NCBI GenBank assembly: GCA_024398785.1
Contig: JAKSIO010000015.1
Coordinates: 1-46,619 of the forward strand
Source of the DNA: Bacteroidaceae bacterium
GTDB taxonomy: Bacteria; Bacteroidota; Bacteroidia; Bacteroidales; Bacteroidaceae
Reading direction: 5' to 3'
Length of the DNA stretch: 46,619 nt
Positions 46,452 through 46,619 of this stretch are shown piece by piece. Each line of letters opens with the position of its first letter. Positions within the stretch are counted from its first letter, which is position 1. The notes below the pieces were generated by a model. That model saw only the letters and a list, made by a program, of their open reading frames with translations. It was not told where the DNA came from and searched no databases. Position numbers and translations under genes: made by a program.

Positions 46452-46619
46452 AAAAGGTGACAGCGGCAATAGACGGCGTAAACGAAAAAAGCCCCAGCAC
46501 CGCGAAGCGCAATGGGTTTCGGGAAATGTGTTCCCGTTTAAAAGGTGGCGGCAATAGCTGCCGTCTTAAACGAAAAAGGGTCAGCTTAACAGCTGACCCT
46601 TCGTTTAAGACGGCGGCTA
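46452..46619. repeat. Repeat cluster with a long inverted repeat at the window edge
   Basis: Two imperfect direct repeats (AAGGTG...CGGCAATAG...TAAACGAAAAA) begin at about 46453 and 46542. Between them CGGGAA/TTCCCG (46520-46536) can fold. The second copy starts a long palindrome: 20-nt arms 46555-46574 and 46600-46619 (one wobble), enclosing a second perfect 10-bp stem 46577-46586 / 46591-46600 with loop TAAC. No gene is seen in 46344-46619. The element is cut by the window end. Confidence 0.8.

Overview
The window is a stretch of chromosome from a member of Bacteroidota, most likely order Bacteroidales (Bacteroides/Prevotella-like). Three things point there. Promoters follow the Bacteroidota pattern TTTG-N19/21-TAnnTTTG rather than TTGACA/TATAAT. 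Several families are typical of the phylum: a DUF3256 protein, the ftsK/LolA-like/trxB order, a fimbrillin-type lipoprotein and very large AsmA-like proteins. The tmRNA has a GxNNxALAA-type tag. The DNA is AT-rich and mostly housekeeping. I see no phage, integrase, insertion sequence, CRISPR or restriction genes.

Layout. 1-692 holds no credible gene. It carries two families of tandem repeats (about 78 bp and exactly 63 bp) and the fba terminator. 693-3679 has class II aldolase (fba, minus), a Cof-type HAD phosphatase and ribosomal protein L31 (rpmE2). 3053-6910 is a minus-strand operon: MFS nucleoside-type permease, bifunctional-nuclease-family protein, rsmE, truA, DUF3256. Its leader holds a terminator hairpin placed like an attenuator. 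7073-7714 is a DEDDy 3'-5' exonuclease. 7817-11824 is ftsK, a LolA-like chaperone and trxB. 11946-12555 is rplU-rpmA behind a structured leader. 12671-15877 is serS followed by a CDP-glycerol-glycerophosphotransferase-like protein and a LicD protein. 15931-16941 is gapA (minus). 17115-23146 has an unknown gene, a coiled-coil protein, zapA, RNase Y, tmRNA, miaA, a lipid kinase and kdsA. 23257-23892 encodes a Met-rich secreted protein. 24074-28592 is a tight run of hpt, adk, obgE, ffh and folD. tRNA-His(GTG) then leads directly into an Omp85-type barrel gene and a DUF2752 gene. 30507-35767 is a minus-strand operon read murB, PhnP-like hydrolase, small lipoprotein, AsmA-like giant protein. pheS and nth follow on plus. 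They converge with an FMN/FAD lipoprotein reductase and a second lipoprotein on minus. pgk and a 709-aa TPR protein are on plus. A 941-aa fimbrillin-like lipoprotein (minus) and a palindromic repeat cluster close the window.

How the genes fit together. Three glycolytic enzymes (fba, gapA, pgk) lie in the window as separate units with their own promoters. Translation and RNA functions dominate the rest: L31, L21, L27, SerS, PheS, TruA, RsmE, MiaA, tmRNA, tRNA-His, RNase Y, Ffh and Obg. Envelope functions form a second theme: LolA-like, KdsA, MurB, Omp85, AsmA-like, several lipoproteins and the phosphodiester-transferase pair behind serS.

No wholly new multi-gene system is evident. The points most worth a second look are the attenuator-like leader of the permease operon, the serS-linked glycerophosphotransferase/LicD pair, the flavoprotein reductase lipoprotein with an atypical substrate motif and a glycine-rich insert, the stable RNAs embedded in protein-coding transcription units, and the uncharacterised repeat families at both ends.
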